From positions 620,001-684,000 of the forward strand of contig NZ_PIPS01000001.1 in the NCBI RefSeq assembly GCF_003987185.1: a stretch of 64,000 nt of DNA, written 5' to 3'. Shown here piece by piece: positions 35,712-45,128 of this stretch. The stretch is from Idiomarina aquatica (GTDB lineage Bacteria > Pseudomonadota > Gammaproteobacteria > Enterobacterales > Alteromonadaceae). The translations under genes and the position numbers were made by a program. Position 1 is the first letter of the stretch; each line of letters begins with the position of its first letter. The notes below the pieces were generated by a model. The model worked only from the letters and a program-made list of their open reading frames with translations. It did not search any database and was not told the DNA's origin.

Positions 35712-36400
35712 TGTCCCGCCTGCATGGCTTTGAACAGCCATTCGGCACGCGCCCAGTCTTCCGGCGTGTCAATGTCCTGAACACGATGTCGCGGCAGCTC
35801 GATGAGCCGGGCCGATGAAGAGAAAATCGGACGTTTTTCAAGCCAGGCAGCTCGCGTCCCCCAGTAAAACTGTCCGGCGTCATGCCAGGCTTCCGTTAAA
35901 TCCTGCGAGCGGGTGGTAAAATGCTCGGGCTGGAACATTGAGACCTGTCCCTGCTCATCAACTTTTAACGCCCGCTGGATTGGGAACGCGTACGTTGTCG
36001 CCGAGAAAACGTAATCCGGGGTTGAAGCATCCATCACGGCCCTGCCCCGTTGCAAATCCTCCGCACGGATAAACGGGGCCGTTGCGTACAGACAACAGAG
36101 ATAATCGCTCTCATAACCCGCCGCTGCCAGCCATTGTGCCGCATGCTTTATCACATCAGTGGTACCGGTGTAATCATCGGACAAGTTTGCCGGACGCTTG
36201 AACGGCACCCAGGCACCGTACGCTTGAGCAACTGCAGCGATTTCATCGTCGTCCGTTGAGACGATGACCTTATCAAAACACCCACTGGCCAGCGCGGCCT
36301 CAATGGACCAGGCAATCATCGGTTTGCCGCAAAAGGGTTTGATGTTCTTGCGGGGGATACGTTTACTGCCGCCCCGGGCCGGGATGACCGCGACCGTCAT
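35708..36400 (-). CDS. pseF: Pseudaminic acid cytidylyltransferase PseF
   Basis: 230 residues of the NeuA/PseF CMP-sugar synthase family: 'VAVIPARGGSKRIPRKNIKPFCGKPMIAWSIEAAL' (CTP-binding loop), 'VIVSTDDDEIAAVAQAYGA', 'LYATAPFIRAEDLQRG'. Activates pseudaminic acid to CMP-Pse for the Maf glycosyltransferase. Overlaps pseC and pseG by 4 bp each. Confidence 0.93.
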   Translation of the reverse strand: MTVAVIPARGGSKRIPRKNIKPFCGKPMIAWSIEAALASGCFDKVIVSTDDDEIAAVAQAYGAWVPFKRPANLSDDYTGTTDVIKHAAQWLAAAGYESDYLCCLYATAPFIRAEDLQRGRAVMDASTPDYVFSATTYAFPIQRALKVDEQGQVSMFQPEHFTTRSQDLTEAWHDAGQFYWGTRAAWLEKRPIFSSSARLIELPRHRVQDIDTPEDWARAEWLFKAMQAGQ

Positions 36401-37557
36401 ACCGACAACGCCTTGTTTAGCGCCGAAACCACTGTACGCTGCTCGTCGTCGGTCAGGTTGGGATGCATCGGCAAGCTGATGGCTTCGTGGTAATAAGCCA
36501 TCGCGTTGGGGAAGTCTTCAGCCACAAACCCCAGGTTTTGATAATACGGCTGGGTGTGCACCGGAATATAATGTAAATTCACACCAATACCCTGCGCGCG
36601 CAATGACTCAAAGACTTCTCGGTGAGAGCGCTCTATCTTGTCTCGCTGCAGACGAATAACGTAAAGATGCAGACCTGAGTAACTGTCCGGGTGCTGGAAC
36701 GGTGTCGTTACCGGTAACGTCTTTAGCAACTCATCGTAAGTTGCTGCCAGCTCATGGCGTTTTGCGACGTACTCATCCAGACGCTCAAGCTGGCTGAGCC
36801 CCAGCGCAGCCTGAAGCTCGGTCATCCGGTAATTAAAACCCAGGTCGATTTGCTGATAATACCAGGGGCCATGGCTGGCGTGAGTCATCTTTTCCGTATC
36901 CCGGGTGATGCCGTGACTGCGCAGTAAATCCATTTTTTGCGCAAGCGCTTTGCTGTTGGTCAACGCCATTCCGCCTTCCGCGGTGGTGATGATTTTTACC
37001 GGATGAAAACTGAAAACGGTAATGTCACTGTATTGTCCTTTACCAATGTATTCACCCCGATATTTACCCCCGATAGCGTGAGACGCATCCTCAATCACTT
37101 TGACACCGTATTGGTCAGCGAGCGCTTTGATTGCCGCCATCTCACAGGGTTGTCCACATAAGTGCACAACAACCAGCACTTTGGGAAGACAATCGCGGGC
37201 AGCCGCTTGCTGCAATTTGGTTTTCAGCGCCTCGACGCTGATATTGTAAGTGGCTGGGTCAATATCGACAAAGTCAACGTCCGCGCCGCAATAAAGACCG
37301 CAATTGGCCGAGGCAACAAACGTCACAGGCGTGGTCCACAACACATCACCCGACCCCAAATCCAGAGCAAGACAGGCAATGTGCAGTGCTGATGTAGCGC
37401 TGTTGACCGCGAGCGCGTATTCTGCGCCGACGCGATTCGCCACCGCCTGCTCGAAAGCCGGCACTTTAGGCCCCTGCGTCAGGAAGTCAGACTGCAGCAC
37501 GTCGACAACCGCATCGATGTCCTGTTGCTGAATATCTTGTTTGCCGTAGGGTATCAT
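36397..37557 (-). CDS. pseC: UDP-4-keto-6-deoxy-AltNAc aminotransferase PseC
   Basis: 386 residues of a DegT/AHBA PLP aminotransferase: 'MIPYGKQDIQQQDIDAVVDVLQSDFLTQGP', 'AVNSATSALHIACLALDLG', 'VIEDASHAIGGKYRG', and PLP-lysine in 'FSFHPVKIITTAEGGM'. PseC starts with this MIPYGKQ-like N-terminus in many species. Abuts pseB (1-bp overlap). Second step of CMP-pseudaminic acid synthesis. Confidence 0.93.
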   Translation of the reverse strand: MIPYGKQDIQQQDIDAVVDVLQSDFLTQGPKVPAFEQAVANRVGAEYALAVNSATSALHIACLALDLGSGDVLWTTPVTFVASANCGLYCGADVDFVDIDPATYNISVEALKTKLQQAAARDCLPKVLVVVHLCGQPCEMAAIKALADQYGVKVIEDASHAIGGKYRGEYIGKGQYSDITVFSFHPVKIITTAEGGMALTNSKALAQKMDLLRSHGITRDTEKMTHASHGPWYYQQIDLGFNYRMTELQAALGLSQLERLDEYVAKRHELAATYDELLKTLPVTTPFQHPDSYSGLHLYVIRLQRDKIERSHREVFESLRAQGIGVNLHYIPVHTQPYYQNLGFVAEDFPNAMAYYHEAISLPMHPNLTDDEQRTVVSALNKALSV

Positions 37558-38555
37558 CAGATTTTACCGATTTGCTCGTAATTACTGTCTAACCATTGCT
37601 GTAAAGCCGCATCAGACATCCATTCAACGTTATTATCGCTGGAATAGGTGAAACCTTCAGGTACCTTTTTACCGTCCTTAATGCGGTCAGCGTCTTTATC
37701 CCAATTGTTGATTGCCGGCAGTATTTTATAATGCTCTGGGTATTCGTAGGTATAAGGCGCATCTTCAAAGCCAATCATTTGCTCATGCAGTTTCTCGCCC
37801 GGACGAATGCCTACGATTTCTTGCTTCGCCTCCGGTGCCACCACCCGAGCCACATCCGTCACTTTCATAGACGGGATTTTTTTCACATAAATCTCACCGC
37901 CGACCATATCTTCAAAGGCATGCCAGACGAGCTCTACGCCTTGTTCAAGCGAAATCATGAAACGTGTCATGCGCTCGTCCGTGATAGGCAAAACGCCTTT
38001 ATCGCGAATCGACATAAAAAATGGGATCACCGAGCCACGGGAGCCCATTACATTGCCGTAACGAACAACCGAAAAGCGTGTTCGATTGGCGCCGGCATAG
38101 TGATTCCCCGCCACAAACAATTTATCCGACGCTAGTTTTGTGGCGCCGTATAAATTAACCGGGCTGCTGGCTTTATCGGTAGAGAGTGCCACCACTTTTT
38201 TAACGCCTTTATCAATGCACGCATCGACTAGGTTCATGGCTCCGTTAATATTCGTTTTAATGCACTCAAAAGGGTTGTATTCAGCTGTCGGTACAATTTT
38301 AGTCGCGGCAGCATGCACCACGTAATCGACGCCATCAAGCGCACGATATAGACGGTCTTTATCACGCACATCGCCAATGAAAAAACGCACGCGCGGATCG
38401 CCCTGAAACAGCTTCGCCATTTCCCACTGCTTCATCTCGTCACGAGAGAAAATAATAATCTTTTTAGGGTTGTACTTGGCAAGTGTCATTGGGATGAATT
38501 TATGACCAAATGAGCCTGTACCCCCGGTGACAAGAATAACTTTACCGCCTTCCAT
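37557..38555 (-). CDS. pseB: UDP-GlcNAc 4,6-dehydratase (5-inverting) PseB
   Basis: 332-residue SDR enzyme: 'VILVTGGTGSFGHKFIPM' (NAD(P)-binding), 'DVRDKDRLYRALDGVDYVVHAAA', 'VVALSTDKASSPVNLYGATKLASDKLF' with the modified YxxxK catalytic motif, and 'GNVMGSRGSVIPFF'. First step of pseudaminic acid synthesis. Starts MEGGKV; overlaps the Maf gene's end by 14 bp. Confidence 0.95.
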   Translation of the reverse strand: MEGGKVILVTGGTGSFGHKFIPMTLAKYNPKKIIIFSRDEMKQWEMAKLFQGDPRVRFFIGDVRDKDRLYRALDGVDYVVHAAATKIVPTAEYNPFECIKTNINGAMNLVDACIDKGVKKVVALSTDKASSPVNLYGATKLASDKLFVAGNHYAGANRTRFSVVRYGNVMGSRGSVIPFFMSIRDKGVLPITDERMTRFMISLEQGVELVWHAFEDMVGGEIYVKKIPSMKVTDVARVVAPEAKQEIVGIRPGEKLHEQMIGFEDAPYTYEYPEHYKILPAINNWDKDADRIKDGKKVPEGFTYSSDNNVEWMSDAALQQWLDSNYEQIGKI

Positions 38556-41385
38556 ATTCTCTCACTCCCACAAGTTGGGTTTCAGTCGTGGACTCAAGCT
38601 CCAGAGGATTAGCACAGTACTCGTTGGTCATTTCATCTATCATATTATTAAGGTGGTCTATGATATCAACGAACAAGCCAGAGTTTTCTGCAGTGCTTTT
38701 TTCAAACTCAAGAGCTTTCATCACTGTGACGCTTATGAAAGGAATCACAGGTGAAAAGAGGCTATAAAATATAAGGTTACCTTTATGCAAGGACTCGATG
38801 ACAAATTGCTTTAACTCTGATAAAACTTTCATATTATTACCTTCTAATGATAAGAGAGAAATAATACTCTTAAGCTCATTTGAAAGAGGAGTAATATCCT
38901 CATTTCTAACTTGCATCAAAAGTTCATCGCCCAATTTTTTGCCACAATCTTTTGAAAAACACACTGATTCCAAATCTAAAACCACCTCTCTTCTAGGAGA
39001 GTATGAAGGCTCATCCAGCCAATCGAAACCCAAACATCTGGTGCCTTCAATATAAGCACCATCGCTAATATTAAACACTCTAGCACCTGGATGTTTGTTT
39101 ATGACTCTAGACAGATTTTTTATTGCCAGATAAAACTCCATCTTCGTGTAAACAACAGAAATTTTATTTCCTTTAACTGGAATTAATCTATCAACACTAT
39201 CACTATATGAAAATTTTTCTCCACCCTTATCGGAGTAGTACTCAGAGTATTTAGAATGATGAGAGCTAATGTCCTTAAATCCCATGTCAACACCAACTAG
39301 GGTTATGTTTTTGAACCCCAGGTGAAGAATTGCGCTTAATGCTAAGTTAGATACCGTTGGACTGCTTAAAGTTGTTATTGGAGGTTTTAAATTATTTTTT
39401 AGCAAGAAATAATTGATAACCTCCATCCCTCCTCCCAAAGATGTGAACATTCCATAATGTTTATTAAACAAAGCAACTGTTTCCGGATGCACCCAAACAG
39501 GAGCTAACAGGTTAATTGACTTCAGATATTCTGTATCTGGTATAGAGGAAATTATCGAATATGTGCATTTGTTCTGTTCAACTTCAGCGTGAAAGTCTGG
39601 CTTTATGCCATTTCGCCAAAGTGCCGCAAGTGCCGTACCACATGAAACAATCAAAAATTTATCTTTATTTTTTTTCAACGATTCCCAGCACAAGTCGATC
39701 GATGGTCCGTTTCCAACAATTAAAACCTCTGCATTCAGAGATATTTCATTTTCAAGAGAGCTAATATTAATTAATGTGCCATTTTTACTGAAATTTTTAA
39801 TACAGTGGGATAGTGCATAACGAGCATAGTGAAAATGTTCAGATAATGCTACAGACGTTACCATTTCTTCTCTAAATTCGTAGATAGCCTTTTCTAGAGG
39901 AGGGATCTTTCGATCTATAAATAAAAAGGAATTAAGCAGATAAAAGCCATCTATCTTAGACATCGATTTTTTCACATCTGACAAAAGGTTAGTCCCATCG
40001 TCTCCAATACTGAAATTAACTTGCTTTCCATTATCATCAAATGATTTTAAAATTTTAAACCAATCAATTGTATACAAAGACCAATAAAAGAAATCAGGAT
40101 TTGGTTCATAATATAACAAATAATCAACTTCGTGATGTATCAAGACCTTTTGCTGTGAGTAACCTAACCCGCCTGAAATTAGTAACAACGAGGGAATACG
40201 CTCAGGAAGATTCACTTCACCTTTATTTATAAAATTAAATTTTTCATATATAGATTTCGCAAAACGATAAAATGTATAATGGCCTAGTTTACCACCATCA
40301 ATGCCACTGCTTGGTAAGGTTTGAACTGGACTTTTGAGAAATTTATTATAACCAGACAGAGCATCAATTTCAGGATTGATTCCGTACCAAAAAGCTTGTC
40401 GTTCTACATTGTAAATATTTGTTTTATTCTCTTTACATGGTAGTAAAAGCCAACGTTTCGGTTTGTAATTTTCAAATGCCTCAGCGATTTCTGGGAAATA
40501 ATTTTTGAATGAATCTATGTTGTCATAGAATCTAGTCTTGTACATATCTATGACTGACGCAACAGGTTTAGATGCACTTAATTGCTCGGATAACGTATGG
40601 CTAAAAAGAGGAGATACATTCAAAACATTCATGAATTCTTTTTTTAACTGATAAACACTTTCATCAGTTAAATAACTAAATCCATTCTTTTGAATCAAAG
40701 AAATAAAGGCATCAAATTCCGGGTAATGCAAATGCTGATATATATGTGAATTTTCAGTTTCAAATACATCTAATATTTCATGGATGTCTTTTAGAACCGA
40801 GTTTTCTGACTCAATCAAAAAGGCTAAATTACCGCCGTTTCTAGAAAGCAATTCATGTAACCTTTTCCAATCAATGCTATAAATTGTTGCCAAAAAAACT
40901 TCAATATCCGGCTCTATTATAATCAAGTTTTTATAACTATAGTTTTCAGCTATATATTGGTAACTATGACCTAAACCTGAACCAAGCCCTATGAGAGTGC
41001 CTGATTTAACAGAGGCAGGCTTTGGCATTTTAAGTCCTAATAACATTCCATCATTAATGACCAAATCATCCGAATCTATACGAGTATTTTTTAGATCGTA
41101 TATAGAACTATGCTTTACATGATCTATTTGAGATTCTTCCGGATTAAGAGGGTAAAGCGTCTCACCTGTAGTAACATTAACAATATTAATTTTTCGATTG
41201 CAGTTGATAAAAACACTGTACTTTTCAGGTTTTACTTTTTTAATTCGCTGATAAAGATTTGGAAATTCTAATGAGAAATAGGTTAGATTCTTGTCTTTTA
41301 AAGAGAGATGGTAAGGCAATACTTCTTTTTCTATTATAGCTTGACGTCTATTATCCAGTGTCTGCCAAGTGATATCTGTTTGCAT
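38542..41385 (-). CDS. maf: Motility-associated (Maf-type) DUF115 glycosyltransferase
   Basis: About 947 residues. The central part has the DUF115/MAF core: 'EVLIVGNGPSIDLCWESLKKN', 'ALAALWRNGIKPDFHAEVEQN', 'SPTVSNLALSAILHLGFKNITLVGVDMGFKD', and 'YVKGNxxYxxG'-like region nearby. Long N-terminal domain (about 1-400) with 'LIGLGSGLGHSYQYIAENY' is typical of large Maf proteins. Maf enzymes transfer pseudaminic acid to flagellin Ser/Thr. ATG at 41385 is preferred to an upstream start at 41433. AT-rich relative to flagellar genes. It sits between fliT and pseB. Confidence 0.88.
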   Translation of the reverse strand: MQTDITWQTLDNRRQAIIEKEVLPYHLSLKDKNLTYFSLEFPNLYQRIKKVKPEKYSVFINCNRKINIVNVTTGETLYPLNPEESQIDHVKHSSIYDLKNTRIDSDDLVINDGMLLGLKMPKPASVKSGTLIGLGSGLGHSYQYIAENYSYKNLIIIEPDIEVFLATIYSIDWKRLHELLSRNGGNLAFLIESENSVLKDIHEILDVFETENSHIYQHLHYPEFDAFISLIQKNGFSYLTDESVYQLKKEFMNVLNVSPLFSHTLSEQLSASKPVASVIDMYKTRFYDNIDSFKNYFPEIAEAFENYKPKRWLLLPCKENKTNIYNVERQAFWYGINPEIDALSGYNKFLKSPVQTLPSSGIDGGKLGHYTFYRFAKSIYEKFNFINKGEVNLPERIPSLLLISGGLGYSQQKVLIHHEVDYLLYYEPNPDFFYWSLYTIDWFKILKSFDDNGKQVNFSIGDDGTNLLSDVKKSMSKIDGFYLLNSFLFIDRKIPPLEKAIYEFREEMVTSVALSEHFHYARYALSHCIKNFSKNGTLINISSLENEISLNAEVLIVGNGPSIDLCWESLKKNKDKFLIVSCGTALAALWRNGIKPDFHAEVEQNKCTYSIISSIPDTEYLKSINLLAPVWVHPETVALFNKHYGMFTSLGGGMEVINYFLLKNNLKPPITTLSSPTVSNLALSAILHLGFKNITLVGVDMGFKDISSHHSKYSEYYSDKGGEKFSYSDSVDRLIPVKGNKISVVYTKMEFYLAIKNLSRVINKHPGARVFNISDGAYIEGTRCLGFDWLDEPSYSPRREVVLDLESVCFSKDCGKKLGDELLMQVRNEDITPLSNELKSIISLLSLEGNNMKVLSELKQFVIESLHKGNLIFYSLFSPVIPFISVTVMKALEFEKSTAENSGLFVDIIDHLNNMIDEMTNEYCANPLELESTTETQLVGVREYGRR

Positions 41386-41445
41386 AACTTCTGCTACCAA
41401 GTAATTTTTGACATAATGCCAAACTACTAGCAAATGCTATGCCAT

Positions 41446-41745
41446 TCAATACTTACTTTTTGCTTTTCGCCCTTTGGCCAGTTCTAAAAGTGCGCCGCGT
41501 CGGTCAGACTTCAGATCTTCTAATCGCGATATAGCGTGTGTTAGAAAAGTTAACTCCTGTTTCATCAGGTTACCAGCAACTTCAGGGGCTTGTGAGGACT
41601 TCAGTTCGTCGCTATACCACTGCAAACTAGCACAATATGCGGCTATCACTCTCCCAGTCTCTTCCAAGTTAAACTCTTTACTGGTCAACTCAGAGGTAAC
41701 AGCCTCACGAAACTTTGCAATTTTGGCTTCATAAATTTTAGTCAA
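41446..41745 (-). CDS. fliT: FliT-like flagellar chaperone
   Basis: 99 residues, almost entirely helical and charged, immediately after fliS (TTG start abutting the fliS TAA). Position and size match FliT-type export chaperones that bind the FliD cap, but primary-sequence similarity is weak, so the assignment leans on context. Confidence 0.55.
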   Translation of the reverse strand: MTKIYEAKIAKFREAVTSELTSKEFNLEETGRVIAAYCASLQWYSDELKSSQAPEVAGNLMKQELTFLTHAISRLEDLKSDRRGALLELAKGRKAKSKY

Positions 41746-42180
41746 TTAACCACCTGCTGCTAGCAGAGACTCTTTTTGGCTTAATGTCGAAATTCTGACA
41801 TCCTGAGGGATAGAGTCCCAACCTTCTTTAATCGTTGTCATGATTTGTTGGCAATCATGAATTTTCTGACTCGAATTCTCCCGAGATGCCTCTAACAAAT
41901 GCTCAACAATAAAATCGTACAGACTGGCTAGGTTATTTATAACATCCTCTCCGCCGTCTACTGGGCGCAATGACTCGTTAAGCGATTTAACGATTGCGGT
42001 TGCTTTACTTACATGTTCAGATTTAGCGGCTAAATCTTTACGATCAATTGCACTTCTGGCCATAACCATTCTATCAATCGCGCCCTGCATTAACATTTGT
42101 ATGATCTGATAGGGATCTGCGGTTCCCAGTTGATCACGAATACCAACCTGTTTATATGCGTTTAAACCTTTCTTATTCAT
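41746..42180 (-). CDS. fliS: Flagellin export chaperone FliS
   Basis: 144 residues. 'AYKQVGIRDQLGTADPYQIIQMLMQGAIDRMVMARSAI' is the FliS helix that binds flagellin C-termini in the cytosol, followed by 'SLNESLRPVDGGEDVINNLASLYDFIVEHLLEASREN'. Start overlaps the fliD stop by one base. Confidence 0.95.
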   Translation of the reverse strand: MNKKGLNAYKQVGIRDQLGTADPYQIIQMLMQGAIDRMVMARSAIDRKDLAAKSEHVSKATAIVKSLNESLRPVDGGEDVINNLASLYDFIVEHLLEASRENSSQKIHDCQQIMTTIKEGWDSIPQDVRISTLSQKESLLAAGG

Positions 42181-43643
42181 TAGCTTTTACCTCCGAACCC
42201 CGGCAAGCTCGCTAATTGACCTTGCAGAGCAGTCATAGTCTGATTCATTTGAGCCAACATCGCATCGAGCCCTTGATACTCTTCACGCAAGTTTTTCTCA
42301 AAGTTCTCCATATATCGTTCAAACCGCTCTCTTTCTTTAGTAATATTTTCTTTATTTGATTCAAAAACATCCTCTTTTGATTCAAACAAACCACCACGCT
42401 GGGTGTACTGCTCGATATAACCGTCTAAACGACTGCCAATGCCATCTTCGTTAGAGAATAACTCACTTACACCATCAAAATTCTCATCAAGGGCTTTATC
42501 TAACTTTGCTTCTCCGTCAGCGCCAAAACTTAGCTTGCCATCATCATCAAAGCTTAAGCCGATAGCATATAACGTATTCGTGCCTGCTGGAGCAGAGCCA
42601 ACGGCACCGCCCACTATGTTACTTAAACCCGCTCTTAACCCTCTTAGCATAGAATCGCCAACTAAGGCGCCGCTTTTCCCCTCAACATTCACTCGAGTCA
42701 GTGTATTTGCCTGCTCAACAAATTTGTTATAGGCATCGACAAACTCTTCAATATTTTGTTTAACCCCAGGCTTGTCAGTGGTAACTTCTAGAGATTGCTC
42801 GTTACCGGGAGATGCTTGCTTCGCAACGATCTCAACGCCTGTAATGGCATTTGTAAAGGTGTTTGTTGAGCTGAAGACCTCTATTCCGTCTACAATCATC
42901 TTTGCATCACGAGCTTGGTCTTCTGCGGCTATGGATAAGCCGGCAGCAGCGCCAGTAGCTACAGTGGAAACAGAATCCAGTTCAGCATTATCGTTACTTA
43001 CAACCAGTTCATTCGCTTCACCTGTCAAGTTTGAGCTTAATACGAGTCGTGTCTCTGGATTACTCCCGCCCGTATTGATAATAGAAGCACTGACACCATA
43101 GTTTTCTTCTGAGGAATTAATTGAATTTGCAATGTCCTGCAGCGTGGCACCTGCTCCTACATCAACCGAAAAGGTGTTGTCCCCGCTAGCAGTAGCTAAC
43201 GTGAGAGTGCCCGCTGTAGTTGTAATCACCTCATCCGCCGATGAAAAGGCGGCAGATTTGGCTTTAGTTCCTTGAGCTAGAGATTCTACAGAAATTTGAT
43301 AACTCGCCTCTGCTGCACTGCGGCTCACCGTTGCTGACAAATAGGGATTCACTTCCGAGGTTTCAGCTTCCTCATCATCACTGGACGAGACGGAGCTAGA
43401 AGACTGGCCGTTGATAATGGCAGCCTTACTGTTCATCTTGTCCGGATCTGAGAGCTTTTCTAAACTTTCAAGTACTTTCGACAACCCAGATTTAAGTTTG
43501 CTGTAGCCTGATAGCGAAACACTGACGTCATTTTCGCGCTTTTGTAATGCCTCTAATTTAGGACGTCGTTCTGCCTGAACCAGCTGAGTCACTAAATCCT
43601 CTAACGCAAGTCCTGAACCAACACCTAATGACGAAATAGCCAT
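42180..43643 (-). CDS. fliD: Flagellar filament cap protein FliD
   Basis: 487 residues: conserved N-terminal helix ('SLGVGSGLALEDLVTQLVQAERRPKLEAL'), acidic variable domains, a 'DGIEVFSSTNTFTNAITGVEIVAK' FliD core and a C-terminal coiled coil. It caps the filament and guides flagellin folding. Length is normal for gammaproteobacteria. Confidence 0.95.
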   Translation of the reverse strand: MAISSLGVGSGLALEDLVTQLVQAERRPKLEALQKRENDVSVSLSGYSKLKSGLSKVLESLEKLSDPDKMNSKAAIINGQSSSSVSSSDDEEAETSEVNPYLSATVSRSAAEASYQISVESLAQGTKAKSAAFSSADEVITTTAGTLTLATASGDNTFSVDVGAGATLQDIANSINSSEENYGVSASIINTGGSNPETRLVLSSNLTGEANELVVSNDNAELDSVSTVATGAAAGLSIAAEDQARDAKMIVDGIEVFSSTNTFTNAITGVEIVAKQASPGNEQSLEVTTDKPGVKQNIEEFVDAYNKFVEQANTLTRVNVEGKSGALVGDSMLRGLRAGLSNIVGGAVGSAPAGTNTLYAIGLSFDDDGKLSFGADGEAKLDKALDENFDGVSELFSNEDGIGSRLDGYIEQYTQRGGLFESKEDVFESNKENITKERERFERYMENFEKNLREEYQGLDAMLAQMNQTMTALQGQLASLPGFGGKS

Positions 43644-43682
43644 ATCGACCCCCTAAATCCACAGCAAGCTTAAATCCGCTGC

Positions 43683-44114
43683 CTAAATTGTACTATTAAA
43701 TAAATAACCCACTGAGCTTTTGCTTTCACTTCCAGCTTCTTGACGTTGGTCACTCAACTTTTCGGCTAAACGAACCAACTCTTCAGATGGTATCTGACGT
43801 ATCAATTCCCCACTTTCAGAGTCTATAACCTTAACTATTGTGGTGCCAATCTCATCATTAACACTAAATTCCAAATTACGTTGGCGGATGCTTTGATTTT
43901 GGTTTACTTCATCTACCAACTCTCGTAATTCTTCAACTGACTTGACCTTAGCTTTATCATTGTCAGCTTGGTTTCGCTCGTTTAACTTATCCAAAGTTTC
44001 AGGCTCTTGTCTAAACTCTTTAGTGTTCTTCGATTGCTGAACCAAGTTGCGGTCGCCCGACTCAACACCACTGCTGGAAAACGAGTTGCTAAAAGCATTT
44101 AATTCAATACCCAT
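43683..44114 (-). CDS. flaG: FlaG family protein
   Basis: 143 residues: polar, disordered N-terminus (1-65) and a conserved FlaG domain at the end ('RNLEFSVNDEIGTTIVKVIDSESGELIRQIPSEELVRLAEKL'). FlaG is associated with filament length in Vibrio and Pseudomonas. It follows the flagellin terminator, so it may depend on read-through or its own undetected promoter. Confidence 0.92.
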   Translation of the reverse strand: MGIELNAFSNSFSSSGVESGDRNLVQQSKNTKEFRQEPETLDKLNERNQADNDKAKVKSVEELRELVDEVNQNQSIRQRNLEFSVNDEIGTTIVKVIDSESGELIRQIPSEELVRLAEKLSDQRQEAGSESKSSVGYLFNSTI

Positions 44115-44132
44115 GGTATTTTGCCTCGAAAA

Positions 44133-44167
44133 AGTGTTGTTTGGCTAAATTATAGCCAAACAACACT
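44133..44167 (-). terminator. Terminator of flagellin gene 1
   Basis: 14-bp perfect stem (AGTGTTGTTTGGCT / AGCCAAACAACACT) with a 7-base loop, followed on the minus strand by TTTTTC. Rho-independent, just before flaG. Confidence 0.9.
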
Positions 44168-44174
44168 AGTATTT

Positions 44175-45005
44175 CTATCCAAGCAGCGATAATGCAGCTT
44201 GTGGACGTTGATTTGCCTGCGCAAGAATGGTCGTGCTTGCTTGTTGACGAATCTGGAATTTAGTTAGGTTTGCCGTTTCCGCAGCAAAGTCCGTGTCCTG
44301 AATTCGAGAACGAGCGCCAGTCACATTTTCTGAAATATTGCTTAAATTACGAATCGTTGACTGGAACCGATTTTGTAATGCACCCAAATCGGCACGGGTA
44401 TCATTAACATTCGCTAATGCTGTATCGAGCGTTTGGATCGCTGTAGAAGCGCCCCCAACACTTGATATAGATAAAGCATTTATACCTAGAGCCGATGCAG
44501 TGAAACCACCGCCTGATACACCACTAATCGCAAGATTAATGTTTTGACCTGCTTCAGCGCCTACAAGAAAGTTTTCATTATAAGAGCCCGTCAGTAGGTT
44601 CTTACCAGCAAACTGTGTATTTTCTGCAACACGAGTAATCTCGGCAGTCAACGCGGCGACTTCTTTTTGAAGTGCATCACGATCTTCCTGACTATTTACA
44701 CCATTTTGCGATTGAACTGCTAACTGACGAATTCGCTGTAATGAATCGGTAACTTCCTGCAATGCACCTTCAGCAGTCTGTGCAACAGAAATTCCATCGT
44801 TAGCATTTCGAACGGCTTGGTCAAGCCCCTGAATTTGAGACGTCATGCGGCTTGAAATCTGCAGGCCAGCAGCATCATCTGCAGCACTATTGATACGAAA
44901 GCCAGACGACAAGCGCTGAAAAGCTTGGTCCAAGCCATTACCTGACTGCATTAATTGACGTTGAGCATTCAACGACGAAACATTTGTATTAACATAAAGT
45001 GCCAT
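44175..45005 (-). CDS. fliC: Flagellin 1
   Basis: 276 residues: full D0/D1 helices ('ALYVNTNVSSLNAQRQLMQSG', 'RLSSGFRINSAADDAAGLQIS', C-terminal 'RSRIQDTDFAAETANLTKFQIRQQASTTILAQANQRPQAALSLLG') with only about 70 residues of central variable part, so D2/D3 are minimal. Transcribed from a sigma-28 promoter at 45048-45074, ends at the terminator at 44133. About 85% identical to flagellin 2 by eye. Confidence 0.97.
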   Translation of the reverse strand: MALYVNTNVSSLNAQRQLMQSGNGLDQAFQRLSSGFRINSAADDAAGLQISSRMTSQIQGLDQAVRNANDGISVAQTAEGALQEVTDSLQRIRQLAVQSQNGVNSQEDRDALQKEVAALTAEITRVAENTQFAGKNLLTGSYNENFLVGAEAGQNINLAISGVSGGGFTASALGINALSISSVGGASTAIQTLDTALANVNDTRADLGALQNRFQSTIRNLSNISENVTGARSRIQDTDFAAETANLTKFQIRQQASTTILAQANQRPQAALSLLG

Positions 45006-45047
45006 AGCACATCCTCCAGTATTAGAGAAAAAGGTATCTCATACAAG

Positions 45048-45074
45048 CTATCGGCAACTCTTTGCCGCTCTTTA
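45048..45074 (-). promoter_or_regulatory. Sigma-28 promoter of flagellin 1
   Basis: On the minus strand TAAA-N15-GCCGATAG, ending 43 bp before the start codon: consensus FliA promoter. Confidence 0.9.
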
Positions 45075-45128
45075 ATAATTTTTATAAAAAAGCGGCAATT
45101 TTTTTCATGATCAATGCTTTCTCTATTT

